A DNA stretch of 64,000 bases from Megaustenia siamemsis (GCA_032433765.1 JAVIAB010000073.1:61085552-61149551), one strand, 5' to 3'. Shown: positions 1 through 11,079, counted from the stretch's first letter. Notes: generated by a model from the letters alone, not told the origin. Translations and numbers: made by a program.

Positions 1-240
1 TGCTGATGAAGTGTTTGGTGCAACAGTTGTATCAATTATACAGGAGGCTCCTGGTCTGTGGTCATTAATATCACAGACGGCATATGATATTGTTATATTC
101 AGTATTTTTGCTGTTCTGATTGTGCTGTTCTGAAACAGCTATGCCATGCTACCCTAGAATTGCCTTTAATGGGATTACTGTGACCACAAACCACTCTCCA
201 TGTGTGTGCCACATATTTACACCCTAGAAAGAAATACTGC
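1..240 (-). mobile_element. Rearranged piece of the ATAACCA-tail element, 5' part inverted
   Basis: Bases 1-108 match, in the same orientation, the stretch near 49838-49945 of the long element copy, so their coding sense is on the minus strand. Bases about 115-240 match the neighbouring part of the same element (about 49940-50055) in the opposite orientation. Read on the minus strand this is an inverted upstream segment followed by a direct downstream segment, meeting near the shared AAATACTG. The piece carries the conserved PRIAFNGITV block. It lies in the phospholipase intron and runs off the left edge, so its 3' tail and target duplication are not visible. Confidence 0.72.
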
Positions 241-699
241 ACCAGTCATAATCATTAGTAATGGTAAACTGCTCTTTTTTGTCAACAGCTCAGCTCTTCT
301 AAATATTTAGTAATTATTTTTCTGTGTAATATTTTTTTTGGGGGAAAAAAAGGGATTTTTAACAAATTTAGCACTAATTTAAAGTTAAACCTTAACATAA
401 CTGCCTGCAAAATTTAAAAGAAATCTTACGAGATCGATGTGATGATGTCGTGTCCAGTCACAGGAGTTACAACTTCTTGCAGAAACTATTAATTATTATT
501 ATAAAATAAGTAATTAATTAATTTAAAATAAAAAATAATGAATATTTGAAACAACTAAATATTAATAATATTTAATATTATTAATATTTTAAAATATTAT
601 TATTATCTAATACTTAAAATTGACATGTACATTTTTCCCCCGATTTGTATGGCTTTTTTTGGTCTGGTGTACTGGTTTGCCTAAAAAATATATGGAAGA

Positions 700-1070
700 T
701 ATGCCAGTGCATGAAATTGCTTTGTTTCTTCACTTCCTTCTATACCTGTTTGAGTGTCGAGGAAGATATAAATTTGTGATTCTCATCCTTTTTTATCAGC
801 TTCAATCATTGTCAATTGATGTTGTAGTGTTTCTTTGATATTGTCTATCCAACTTACTCTGGGTCTGCCTCTTGTTCCTCTCCTTTCTCCTCTCTTAATA
901 TATGCTTTTTATGGTAAGGAAATACACAGCATTTATTCCAGATGGGACAAACCAGTCTATTTGTTTTTCTTTATGTATTTTAGGATTGGTTCAATGCCTA
1001 CTCTTTCTCTTATAATATAATTTCTGACTGTCTTTTCTGGTCACTTCAAGTACTTCTCAAATTAATTGGT
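700..1070 (-). mobile_element. LINE 3' end fragment
   Basis: The minus strand reads GTRGRPRVSWIDNIKETLQ, the basic C-terminal signature common at the end of APE-type LINE open reading frames, followed by a degenerate 3' region. The end of the fragment (about 725-790) resembles the plus-strand LINE tail at 21590-21660. There is no intact frame. It is an intronic relic. Confidence 0.6.
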
Positions 1071-1213
1071 TGTAGTTCTTAACTGTAGTTCTTAAAAGAT
1101 AATAAACAGACAAAGAAATAATCTGACTTAAAAAAATAACCTCAAACATAATCTGAAATAATAAAAATAAAAACTCAATAAGAAACAACTGAAGTAAAAA
1201 CTCATGGACTCAC

Positions 1214-1391
1214 AGAAACAACCGGAGGACAATTCAAGACAGCATGATGGTAAGCAGTGTTCCCACTAATGTCCTTTTTGCCTAGGTCAGCTCCTAGTCT
1301 CAGTAGTTCTTCAGCAGACACAGCTTGCTTGCCAACTATAGCAACCATCAAAGGGGTGATTTTGTGGTTTTTACAGGAATTGTCAATGAAA
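1214..1391 (-). CDS. PLA2G6: PLA2G6-like phospholipase A2, coding exon 4 (first ankyrin repeat)
   Basis: The 178-nt exon lies between a TTGACAG acceptor and a GTGAGT donor. Its first base completes the codon left open by exon 3, and it ends in phase 0. It encodes FIDNSCKNHKITPLMVAIVG and continues to YHHAVLNCPPVVS. The pattern TPL.VA..G, then a leucine-rich helix, then D..GNTA.H.AV is one ankyrin repeat. In the known protein the ankyrin array directly follows the N-terminal region encoded by exons 1-3, so order and content agree. The remaining repeats and the GxSxG patatin-like catalytic domain lie beyond position 1. Taken alone this could be any ankyrin protein. The phase match and upstream exons make PLA2G6 the best call. 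Confidence 0.85.
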
Positions 1392-1592
1392 CTGTCAATA
1401 CAATCATTTATATGGTTTAGAAAATGAAATGAATCTAACTGACATAGATTATGAAACAAAATCAATATAACTGATACAGGTTTATGAACAAACAATCAAT
1501 ATATAATAAAACCCTTAAATCCTTTTTACTGTTGTTTCACACAGATGTTGCTAACTGTGCTTCAAGAAAATGATAAAGAGAATTCATAAATA

Positions 1593-2560
1593 CAGTCATC
1601 ATCATAATCAAGTACCGTGATACTGGCGTAGGTGATCATTTCTCTCCACAATTTTCGATCTCGGCAGCTATTTATCATTTCTGTTGTTGACCTTCTGCCA
1701 AGCCATTCTCTTAAGCTGTCTGTTATTTTATCTCTTTGCTTCCCTCTATCTCTTCGTCCCTCAATTTTTTCCAGTTGTTATAATATATTCCAGTTGTTCT
1801 CTTCTCATTACGTGGCCAAAAAATGATGATTGTTTCTTCCTAATATTGAAAATTAGCTCTCTTTTTGCTTTGACCTCTTTTAGAACTTTTTCATTACTCT
1901 TCTTAGCCGTCCATGGTACTCTCAACATTCTTCTGTAAAACCACATTTCTACAGATTCCAGTGATTTTCTTGTCTGTTGTCCTATTGTCCATGATTCGCA
2001 TCCATATGTTAAGACTGGCTCTATATAACATTTAAGAACTCTTTTTATTGTTTCTATTGTCAAAAATGGATTGCATAGTATCTTCCGCATTTTTTGGAAA
2101 GCTGCTTTTGCCTGAGCCATTCTGCATCTCACCTCTTTTGTACATCTTCCGTCTGAGGTTAACGAAGTTTCCAAATATTTAAATTCATTTACCTGTTTTA
2201 ATATTGTTCCACTTGTCTTTATTTTGCACTGAGGTGATGTCTTTTTCTTTGTTGTTACCATTAACTCTGTCTTTTTGCTATTAAGGCTGAGTCCTTTATT
2301 TTTGATTTCCTTCACTATAATGTCCAATATTATTGTCAGGTCAGGTAATTTTACCTGCTACTGTATGCAGTAAACAGCACAACCTGTGGCTGCCTTGCAG
2401 GTAAGCTCTGAAGAGTAAAAGGCTAAGGGAGGATACCCCGAAATAAAACAACCCCACTGCCTTGTGGGTGAGACATTTTAATCAAAGGCTAGCGGAGCCA
2501 ATTGTAAACAAACCGACGAAAGGCAACAGAAAACCACCGTCGTAATTTCTTTGTACAATC
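1593..2560 (-). mobile_element. LINE family A copy with inverted 5' end
   Basis: Positions 2335-1593 (minus) carry the C-terminal part of a reverse-transcriptase protein, including YGCESWTI, FYRRMLRVPWT and FFGHVMRREQLEY, then the family's 3' end near a CATCATCAT run. Positions about 2339-2560 match the 5' leader found at 58660-58880, but in the opposite orientation to the coding part. The copy is therefore a 5' leader in inverted orientation joined directly to a sense 3' end, with most of the body missing. This is the arrangement expected from twin priming. Confidence 0.72.
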
Positions 2561-2673
2561 ATGGATAAATACAGTAAAACATTTAAAATTTACATTTTAA
2601 AATTATTGAATTCTGAGAAATGTATTGAGATTTTGTGCTGGTGCAAATGGATATTTATCCTACCTTTCTCTAG

Positions 2674-2986
2674 TATACTGGTAACAAATAATAATACATA
2701 AATATTATTATATGGGGAACTTCCGAGGCGATAATAGAGAATAATAGAACAAATAAGTATGTGTTAGCACTCGGAAAAATTAACAGACAAACAACAACAG
2801 AAAAAAACGAAGAACAATATATGGTCCACTTCGGACCATATATTGTTCTTCGTTTTTTTCTGTTGTTGTTTGTCTGTTAATTTTTCCGAGTGCTAACACA
2901 TACTTATTTGTTCTATTATTCCCTATTATCGCCTCGGAAGTTCCCCATATAATAATATTTATGTATTATTATTTGTTACCAGTATA
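2674..2986. repeat. 313-bp near-perfect palindrome
   Basis: Two arms of about 154 bp pair around a five-base centre ACTTC at 2828-2832. The inner arm ends are ATGGTCC and GGACCAT, and the outer ends are TATACTGGTAAC and GTTACCAGTATA. Only a few differences are visible, such as AGAGAATAATAG against CTATTATTCCCT. Each arm contains the 3' segment of the SINE at 3183-3359. As single-stranded DNA or RNA it would form a very long hairpin. Confidence 0.9.
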
Positions 2987-3182
2987 TAACCACTGGAAAC
3001 TACTATTCGTGCTGTTTCGTCCAATAAATGTTTGTCTACAACACAAGTATTCAGCCCTACTGGGAGATACTTGCATTAATAGGAAAGTACAAATATACAA
3101 TTTATTTCCGGTCTGAGATCGTTACCCTATGCTATAGTCATTGAGAGCGCCTTTCGTGGAAGACACTACTACAATAGCCAAT

Positions 3183-3359
3183 TTTTTAGTTGGCTGAGTG
3201 GCAGTGTGCCAAGCGTTCGGCCTCTCGTGGCAAGGCGCGGTGCCAGGGAGTACGGGTTCGATCCCACTTCGGACCATATATTGTTCTTCGTTTTTTTCTG
3301 TTGTTGTTTGTCTGTTAATTTTTCCGAGTGCTAACACATACTTATTTGTTCTATTATTC
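3183..3359 (+). mobile_element. tRNA-derived SINE with type II tRNA-like head
   Basis: The internal RNA polymerase III boxes are textbook: A box TGGCTGAGTGG at 3191-3201 and B box GGTTCGATCCC at 3255-3265. The spacing is long, as in Ser or Leu tRNAs with an extra arm. A non-tRNA body follows from about 3266, ending in CTATTATTC just before the flanking repeat. It lies in a phospholipase intron. Confidence 0.7.
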
Positions 3360-3375
3360 CCTTTCTCTAGTATAC

Positions 3376-4739
3376 CTGGTTTAACCTTCAGTTAAAGTGC
3401 AGCAGCCTCACTTAACAGATCAACTCTCATAGTAATATGTAACCTTATTTTCCTTAGTAATTGTCTCAAAGCATAAAAGTAGTGAAGTTTTTATGTGAAA
3501 AGATGACAATTCTTGATTTAATAGACCAAGACAAATATATCTTTCTCTCTAGTTGCTAAAATCCTCACTTCAAAAAATGTTGATGATGAAAAAAATTATT
3601 AATGTTTCATTTTATTTATTGTTATTTTGATATCACGCTTAATTAATTCATCTTTATCATAAGTGTATACAGTATTTGCCTCCATCAAGTTTTAGACTCA
3701 TAAAACATTGTTGCCCAATACAAGGGGTTCTACAGTAGGTTATATGGTTTTTAAAAGTAAAACTTTTTTTTTAAAACATATTTTGGGAAATGAAACGTAT
3801 AAAGTGAAAGGAGTTGGGTGATCTATGAAATAGTGTTCTATGACTAGAGAGAAGGATGGAAACATAGAATAAGAGATAATTTGATAGAGAGAAATAAGAG
3901 ATGAGATGATAAAAGAGAAGAAATCATCAGCAAAGCAAATAATTAAGTTAAATCCCTCAATACTGGCAAGTTGAGAGTTCACTTAGAAGTGAAATTCACT
4001 TACAAAACAAAACATAACAAGATATTTACATCTTCATTTTGAGAGGTCACTGACGTTACAATGGCCAGCTGATGAAACACGTGGTATCTAAAACAAGAAT
4101 AAGGAAATATAGAGATGACTCTAGTCAAATGTCCTGGGAATGACCATGTCAACCAGAAAAACAACTTTCCACCAAGTTCTCCTGGAAGGCAAATGTACAC
4201 CACAAAACTCACAAACACCTCTTTTCATTGGTTGACAGGGGCAGAGCTTTAGTTAGTTAAGTTTAGCTTTAAATAGTTGAGCACAGAGGTTACTGTATGA
4301 TTTTGATGATTTATGATTAGATTTACCTCCGATTCTACAGAGACACTTATCAAGAGACAAGCAGTGCAAATTTAGTATCCTTATATAGAGTAGAATTAAT
4401 CAGGATTTAAGTTAGAGTTAGGAATAGTAGAGACATTCCTAGTCAGTAGTTTTGCAGAATTAATCTAGATGGGAGAAATAGATATGTGAATTATGTATGA
4501 AGGTCAATCTACAAGCCGTACAGAGACAGTAGCAAAATTATGGATGTAATAGCACAGTGACATCTATTAGGAATTGACATCTCTAATGTTGATAGCCTAG
4601 TATACATTCCCTACATGGCAAAATAAAGTATGTGCTATTATTAAATCAAGGAATTGAGAGGATCGTTACAATATCTAATAATAAGAGTAAGTTAAACATT
4701 TAGTTAATATCATCGACAATCTATAATTGCGAATCAACA
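3376..4739. other. Intronic stretch without recognised genes
   Basis: AT-rich sequence within the phospholipase intron. Short open frames show no family motif, no splice-bounded coding pattern and no tandem structure that I can see. Confidence 0.5.
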
Positions 4740-5836
4740 ATTATTTATTCCGTTGTAAAGTTGGTGGGATTTAGGTCACGTTCTCTTGATCGCTGCAGTA
4801 AGTGCATTCGGAATCTAATTAATTTTGGTTCTCCGTTGTACTTTTCTATGTTAAAGTAAAAGTGATGATTTTATTGCATCTGCGCCGCTAAAACGATGTT
4901 GTACGCCGGCAACAGTCCAGTTTTGACAAATCAAGTGTTGTGAATGCGACCTTCCAACGTCTAGACTTGATCTGCGCTTTACGTCACATTGGTGCTGTTC
5001 ATGGCCGTTGTTGGAATTTCTTGACGCAAGTTATTTCTATGTTACTTATCAATGTAAACTACTTCATCAGCCGCAGTTTTATCTCTTTACGGAATTTGTA
5101 AAGTGTTTTGTTCGTCTTAGGCTACTTTTACTAGAGTAATCAGAAATCGAAAGGGAGCGAAATTGTGTGTACGACTTTTTGTGTGCTACGTCATCATAAT
5201 GGTTCATCGTATATCCCTAGACTCTACACCAGCCGTACACTAATCTTACGGTCGGTTGTTTAATGTGCGACGGGGATAATCTGACGACTAACTGTGTGTC
5301 TATATGTTAGGAATTGGAGTCAACAACGATGGCCTAACATCATCAAGCGCTCTACATTTTTTAAAAATATGACGATCATCATTTTCAATCAAGAGGACGT
5401 GAACTCCCGGTATATGGTGGATAGGCGGTGGGAACAATTGAAGGCTATGCATGAAAAGTGTTCCTTGTTGCAGTTTCCTCATATTCCAAGTCCGGCTTGT
5501 TGCAGGAGCTACTGAGTTAAGTGCCCTGTGCATACCGTGAGCTGTGTGTCTCATCCGTTTTGATCATGTTTCGATATTCCAATTGCTTTTGATGAATGAT
5601 GATATCGTATGACAGGGAACAGTTGGCTGTGTTCACTTTCTGCGCGGTTTCGCCATATGTCTTTTGGCGTGTACTGAGACTGCTATGATGGGGACTACAG
5701 TTACCTTTCTTTGTTTGGGAGATGAGATATTAATTCTGATGATTACGCTGGCACGGGTGGTTGAGCAATTATGGATTTTAATTCGTTTGCAGTGATACCG
5801 GGGCCTTCCATAACCAAATAACCAAGATTATTTATT
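4740..5836 (+). mobile_element. ATAACCA-tail element, full copy C with 10-bp target duplication
   Basis: The direct repeat ATTATTTATT at 4740-4749 and 5827-5836 brackets a 1077-bp element. The 5' end, including CACGTTCTCTTGATCGCTGC, matches the 5' end of the minus-strand copy near 60470. The 3' 400 bp matches copies at 49.0, 59.5, 11.1, 13.2 and 62.5 kb. It ends CCATAACCAAATAACCAAG, a short heptamer-like tail. A degraded frame near 5290-5520 retains the conserved MTIIIF ending. There is no reverse transcriptase. The tail and target duplication point to retroposition by a LINE enzyme in trans (inference). Confidence 0.78.
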
Positions 5837-6738
5837 ATAATCATAAGTCCAAGTGATTTGGCAAATAAACATTGATGAACTATTCAATTGCTCTGTTTTA
5901 AGTGTAATGTAATGAATGTCTTGATTATCTCCTCTCAAATTCTTCAAGATGTCTTTTTATGACAACATCTAAAAGTAAGATGTTGGCTTCTTGACATGAA
6001 TGTCCTGGGTTCAAATCAAACCACAGACTGTGGGAATTTTTCACACGGAATCCATGGTTCTTCATGTCTTTACCCCAGGCCTCTAGGTGGTGAGATCTGA
6101 TGGTCTCTGGGATAACAGTAATAATCAGGAGGTCCAGTGTGCATGCTATCCCTGGCAGTCGAAAATTGAAGAGAATAGATCAAAAATGGCAGCTGCCCAG
6201 GGAAAACTGATAGAAAAGAGTATACCCAATAATGAGAAAACTCTCAATAATAAAAAAATATGAGAGTACCTCTGAGGCTGGGGAATATTGGCCCGTATAA
6301 GCACATAACTGCCAGGTTGCCAGCAAGGAAAAAAAAAACAGGAACAAGTGATATCTATGCATTGGGCCTCATTTATGACATTCCTTTCTTTCATTCAAAT
6401 TTCTATTCTTTATTGACCAACATCACCATGCTTTGACTGAGTTAAGTACTTGTGTGTGTTCCTTATCCTGCATCTGGCTAAGGCCTTGGCCAAAATGTTA
6501 TAGTTTATCTTGTCTCTCTATAGATTTAGCTGCTTAATACCATTATATGTTTATTTTTAATATTCATACAAAATTCAGTCCTTTGGGACTTCATTAGAGA
6601 TATAAAGTTTAAAAAAAAAACTTTTTAGAAAAATAACATTTATATCAGGTGCCATGGTTAATCCTAATAAAGCTCCAGTGGCAGGTTCTCCCTTAACAAG
6701 GAAAAATAAAAAAATTAAAAAATGGTATGTAAGAAGCT
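5837..6738. other. Intronic stretch without recognised genes
   Basis: AT-rich intronic sequence. No coding exon, tRNA-like head or tandem array was recognised. Confidence 0.45.
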
Positions 6739-6739
6739 T

Positions 6740-6840
6740 TACGTGACAAGTGGACGACACAGACTAAACAACGTTTCGGCTCAATAGGCCTTCATCAGGA
6801 ACAATAAAAAAAAAAAAAACACACACACACAAAACTGATA
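6740..6840. repeat. GTTTCGGC..AGGCCTTC dispersed motif with AC-rich tail
   Basis: CAACGTTTCGGCTCAATAGG and GGCCTTCATCAGGAAC are followed by an A-run and an AC repeat. A diverged relative sits at 54785-54835, directly before the long CA microsatellite. It looks like a dispersed repeat with microsatellite ends, of unknown class. Confidence 0.45.
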
Positions 6841-6869
6841 ACGAAACAACCAAAACAAAAACAATCATA

Positions 6870-8245
6870 TCGTTAACATAGAATCACCAGTGGTATATAT
6901 GGGGGCTGATGATGTGACCAGAAACAGGTTGATGACATATCTAGGAGTTCAGTTTGATCGCAGTCTGTGTTATATGGACCAAGTGATAACAAAAACCACA
7001 AAGGACTAGCGATCATGAAAGTCATGGCAGCTGCCAATATTGAGCAGAGGTTACTTATTTTTCTGTTCCTGGGACTCATCCTCGCACCAAATGAGTGTAT
7101 CCTAGCAGTCATCAATGTCAGTACAATGCTGCAACAGACAGACAAAATGAAGCGATGAGAATTATCTTGGGGTGTACGAGAGACACTCCCTGTGTAGCAG
7201 TGAGGTATCTTCTTGATTTTCCAACTATGAATGACAGGATCAAGATCTGGAGGATGCGAGAATACCTCATGAGAAAAAAAGAGATAAAGAGCATCCATTG
7301 CACCAAGAGCAGGACATAGGGAAAGGTGAGAGGCTAAAAAAGAGGCAAATCATGGATGAGTGACGCAGAAGATGTCATCAAAGAGGTTTGTGGGCTTACC
7401 AATATCAACAATGGCAAGGAGAGGATATTGAGGCCGATATCATTCAGGGGGCCTATTATCGTTCATTATCACACTCTACAGGAAATGCAGAGAGCAGAAT
7501 CCAGTTTTGGTCGATGCAGGTGTCAAAGCCCTCATCTTGAACAACACCAACAAGGAAGATGAGTCATCTAATACAGACAGATCTGCAGTACGACACCAAA
7601 AGAGCACATGAACATTTTCAGCATGCTCTGCAGGCAGAACAGTCAAAAAAGACAGCGATGCATAAATCATAATGATGAGTAGTATGATGATGGAGGTGGT
7701 CGCAGTGACCAGGGCATTCATCTGATTGGGGTTACAAGGCTACACCCACACCTTATTTCTAAGTGATTTGATGAGCATGATAAGAAAATTAGAGGCAGTT
7801 TCTGCACACAGGTAGTGGGTCGAGTCATTACAGAAGTCTACGTTAAGCAGAGTCACCTTTGTCTATGTTTCTGGACATATGGGAATATGGGGAAATGAAT
7901 GAACAGACAGGCTGGCTAGCTGTGCTGTCACTGAAGACAGTCAACCAATGGACAAATTAATGCCCTCCAAGATGTGGGAAGGGCACATAACTTTGACAAC
8001 TATAAGTCCCCATCTCCCCTTTGCATGAATAAGACGGGATAAAGATGAGTATAGGCAGAAGTGATAGATATCGCGGGAACATAAGAGGACTTCTCAACCA
8101 ACAAAGAGCTGGAGTCATCAGTCACTGTACACTGTGGAACATGTTAAAGAGGGGATCTGAGTACCTATGGAAATGCTCAGAGAGCAAAGATGATAATCCA
8201 CAAACAACTCAATAACATTTATAAGTATAGCAAAAGAAAATTAGC
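6870..8245 (+). mobile_element. LINE family D 3' half with RNase H domain
   Basis: The early part reads VMAAANIEQRL and then NEAMRIILGCTRDTP, matching the same family on the minus strand near 34000-34100. Near 7850 the plus strand reads VTFVYVSGHMGIWGNE, the C-terminal block of retrotransposon RNase H (GH.GI.GNE.AD.LA), followed by TDRLASCAV. Frameshifts and stops make it a pseudogene. An RNase H domain after the reverse transcriptase is typical of I-, Nimb- and Ingi-like clades. It ends about 90 bp from phospholipase exon 3. Confidence 0.75.
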
Positions 8246-8329
8246 TGGGTGACAAAAAACAGATTTTAAAAGCCAAAAATACTTAAATACTTACTATGAT
8301 CATAAACACATATAAACACAAGCACTCAC

Positions 8330-8545
8330 TCTATAATACCAGGGCACTTCAAGCAAGCATGGTAGCCCAAGTAAGCAGCCACATGGGCACAAGTCCAAGT
8401 AGGATGATCTCTTAGACAGTCCATAATCTTGCGGAGAACTTCCTCATTAAATGGGACCACACAGCTTGCTACAATAGGCTCCATCATAGTTACAATGTAT
8501 GTATACAGTCCATGTGCCTCTATTTCATCTGTGCGCCTAAAAATG
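8330..8545 (-). CDS. PLA2G6: PLA2G6-like phospholipase A2, coding exon 3
   Basis: The 216-nt exon runs from an ACAATAG acceptor to a GTGAGTG donor, phase 2 at both borders, with 71 complete codons. It contains VLRKIMDCLRDHPTWTCAHV and AAYLGYHACLKCPGII. From family knowledge, human PLA2G6 has the closely similar HPSWSVAHLAVELG and RII at the same place, between its N-terminal region and its first ankyrin repeat. This is the exon that identifies the gene. The enzyme hydrolyses the sn-2 acyl bond of phospholipids without needing calcium and acts in membrane remodelling and mitochondrial lipid upkeep. Confidence 0.9.
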
Positions 8546-9829
8546 CTATTGTAAGAATATAATACAGTAAATTATATTTAGCTGTAGCATTTGACTGTCT
8601 CTCTCTGTAAACTAATATGTATAAAATCAGGCCACAATTTATTGTAAATAACAAGTATGTAACTTTTAATACAGGACAGCAAATTCACTTATCAAGAAGT
8701 GTGTCTCCTCTCTCTAAGTCGTCGACAGGATATACTTGGACAAGGTGGAGTATCCATTTAGTTCCTTGATAATAGAAACTTGTAGCCTTGGGAGATGGTG
8801 GTGGATGGAGATATAGGAGCAGCTAGAAGTTATTACTAGTTATGGTCTCCACACGATAGTCAACAGATGGCTATGAGTCCAACTAGTGTAACCACTGTCA
8901 AGAAGAAATGCAACAGCAAACTACCTCTCATCTTGCTAAGAAACCTAGGATGACAGACAAGTTGGACATGGCTGCAACACACTCTGGACATCTCACTCAG
9001 GGCAGAGAAAACTTCAGAACAGCTGTCATGAGGTCAGCTCTTGTCTTGAAGCTGCAGGGAAGCAGGTAACAGGGATGACCTAAGATCAAAGAGACACCAA
9101 AGGGCAGAAAGAAATGAAGAGCTCCTGTTGATGAAGAAGGTTATTTATATTTGATAACCTACACCCTATTAGAGGGTAAATGTGTCAGGAATTGAATAAA
9201 AATGAAACTGAATGAAGCAGAAGCACATTTCCTAATGGTCACACATGTTTCTTGGTAACTGATGTATCACACATTTCATGGTAGGTGATGTGTTAAGAGT
9301 ACAAAATAAATTTCTGTTAAATGAAAATTATCCCAATAAACTTCTGCTCTACAAATGTCACAAAATGACAGCTTTATTTATGAAATATGTTACATTCTAC
9401 AATACAACACCCACATATCATTAATCTATATTCTTTATTGAACATTCACAAATGTTGCAAATGACATATTAAATAAATCATTTTAGAAATTAAAAAATGC
9501 TAATAAACAAAAAAGACCACCAGAATCTACATATAGGACACAATAATATTAATAATCCCGCAATCCACCTAAAACTAAAAGATACAAATAAAGATATAAT
9601 GAAAGCTTTCCCTCCACACCTCAAGGGATAAGGGGAATACGGTGTTGGAGCCCATAGTTCTCAATAATCAATAATCACATCATTCATATAATGATCATAC
9701 ATTATATGAGTAATGTGATCAGTGCAACCTACCCTACTGTTCCAAGAATACCTGGTACCAATTTAAGGTTAGAGAGCTGTCAATCAGGATCAAACTTGAT
9801 CTTTTGTTCTTAGTAGTCAAGCCGACTAA
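8546..9829. other. Phospholipase intron, no recognised element
   Basis: No clear gene, tandem array or SINE head. Positions about 8690-9130 have a less AT-rich, formerly-coding look and may be an old retrotransposon fragment, but I could not assign it. Confidence 0.4.
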
Positions 9830-10092
9830 GGGAGCTGCGATAGCTCAGTGGTTAGTGAACTGGACTACAAAGGACAAGGGGTAGGTTTTGATCCCAACCG
9901 ACGGCTTCCGGGTTCACCCAGGCTTTAATGATTACCGGATTTTTTTCTGGGAAAGTGAAGCCGGGCATAATACCGACCACATTACCCCAAAAATCATGTG
10001 CTGAGGGTCTGTAAAATTTATGGTCACTAACACCATATTCCTTATACACCACTTGGCGTGACGGAGGTACTTTACTTTTTTTTACTTCTGAG
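9830..10092 (+). mobile_element. tRNA-derived SINE, family 1
   Basis: It begins GGGAGCTGCGATAGCTCAG, with A box TAGCTCAGTGG at 9841-9851 and a degenerate B box near 9885-9896. A conserved body follows, including ACCGGATTTTTTTCTGGGAA, ending GGCGTGACGGAGGTACTTTA and a T-rich run. The same element occurs at 20420-20672, 31873-32121, 36904-37162, 37652-37918 and 54367-54597, with a truncated piece near 30729-30795. I could not define a target duplication for this copy. Confidence 0.85.
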
Positions 10093-10107
10093 ATTCAAAC
10101 CCATTCA

Positions 10108-10275
10108 ATGCCAGATTAAGAGGAAGACCGAGAAAGAGATGGATAAAGGGAATACTAGAGTCACTAGGAGGAATAACATCAGAAGAGGCCAACAGAAGAG
10201 CAAAGAATCGCAGATTGTTTCTCCCCTCGACGCCAACGGCAACAGAGGAAGGATAAAAGAAGAAGAAGAAGAAAC
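10108..10275 (+). mobile_element. LINE family C 3' end fragment with GAA tail
   Basis: Nearly identical to the last 160 bp of the LINE at 25235-26686 (26527-26686): the C-terminal basic stretch, the LPSTPTATEE-type ending and the GAAGAAGAA tail. It is severely 5'-truncated. Confidence 0.82.
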
Positions 10276-10528
10276 CCAAACAGTTCAATCAAAGTGCTGC
10301 AAGAATAAAGAAATGTCTACAGTGCTGTCACTCAAGTTATGACATTGTTTATGTCTGACTAGTCTCAAAGTCTCCTTAATCCTTCTTTTGAAAGAAGACA
10401 ATGCGACACTGCACAGTGCCTTAAAATTCATTTATTTTCATGCTTGTATGCATAAATCATCAAATTTTGATATCATAGGACTGATTTCCATGTATCAATG
10501 TTCAACCACAGTTTAACAAAGTTCTCAC

Positions 10529-10639
10529 CTGTACATTTTGCTGGGCATATCTGGTTTTGTAACGACACATTCAAATATAGGCAAAGCAGATGTACGATGG
10601 TATAAAGTTATGTTGCCATTTTGCTTCACAGCAGAAAAC
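10529..10639 (-). CDS. PLA2G6: PLA2G6-like phospholipase A2, coding exon 2
   Basis: The 111-nt exon runs from a CGATAG acceptor to a GTGAGA donor. Its first base completes a Gly codon with exon 1, and it ends with two bases of a Ser codon completed by exon 3. It encodes FSAVKQNGNITLYHRTSALP followed by IFECVVTKPDMPSKMY. Known family members have an equivalent N-terminal segment (G.L.L...T....W.CVLV.P) before the ankyrin repeats. I recall no catalytic residues in this part. On its own the exon is weakly diagnostic. The phase fit and position between exons 1 and 3 support it. Confidence 0.82.
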
Positions 10640-11079
10640 CTATCGAAACGATGTCATATTTATGTCTAGAGAAGCAAGCATTTTAACAAAACATAGAACA
10701 ACTCATCCTTTTTAAGATACACCAATAAATAAATCAATATATATAAATATATGAGAGTGAGTGAAAGAGATAGATGGGAAGGGGGATGTTTGTTTATAAA
10801 GTTTCAGGACTTATTTTTTTCCCCAGGAAACTTAATACATAACGAATTGTAGCTAAATAGTTGTAGTAATCAAATCTGAGTGTACATGCAAAATCTGAAA
10901 CTTATATTCTTCAGTCATGCATACTGCACAAACCTCCAAATGATTACATGCCTGCAGGATTTGGGATTTCAATATGAAAGAAAAAAATTCAGTTTAAAAA
11001 AGCATGAAAACAGGGATGATTCTACATTTCATCATGGAAAACTGGTGCTGAAACTTATGAAATGTTACAATCATCTTTT

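Larger units (their letters stand above)
2663..3375 (+). mobile_element. Compound insertion: palindrome plus tRNA-derived SINE, flanked by a 16-bp direct repeat
   Basis: CCTTTCTCTAGTATAC occurs at 2663-2678 and again at 3360-3375, bracketing 681 bp. The bracketed DNA contains a long palindrome (2674-2986), about 190 bp of unassigned sequence, and a complete SINE at 3183-3359. The SINE 3' segment is therefore present three times: once inverted, once direct and once at the end. A single flanking repeat suggests either one insertion event or a later rearrangement inside an older insertion. Confidence 0.65.

Noticed and set aside
3191..3265. Functional Ser/Leu tRNA gene
   Set aside because: The pol III boxes are perfect but it is attached to a SINE body and lies within a duplicated, flank-repeated insertion.
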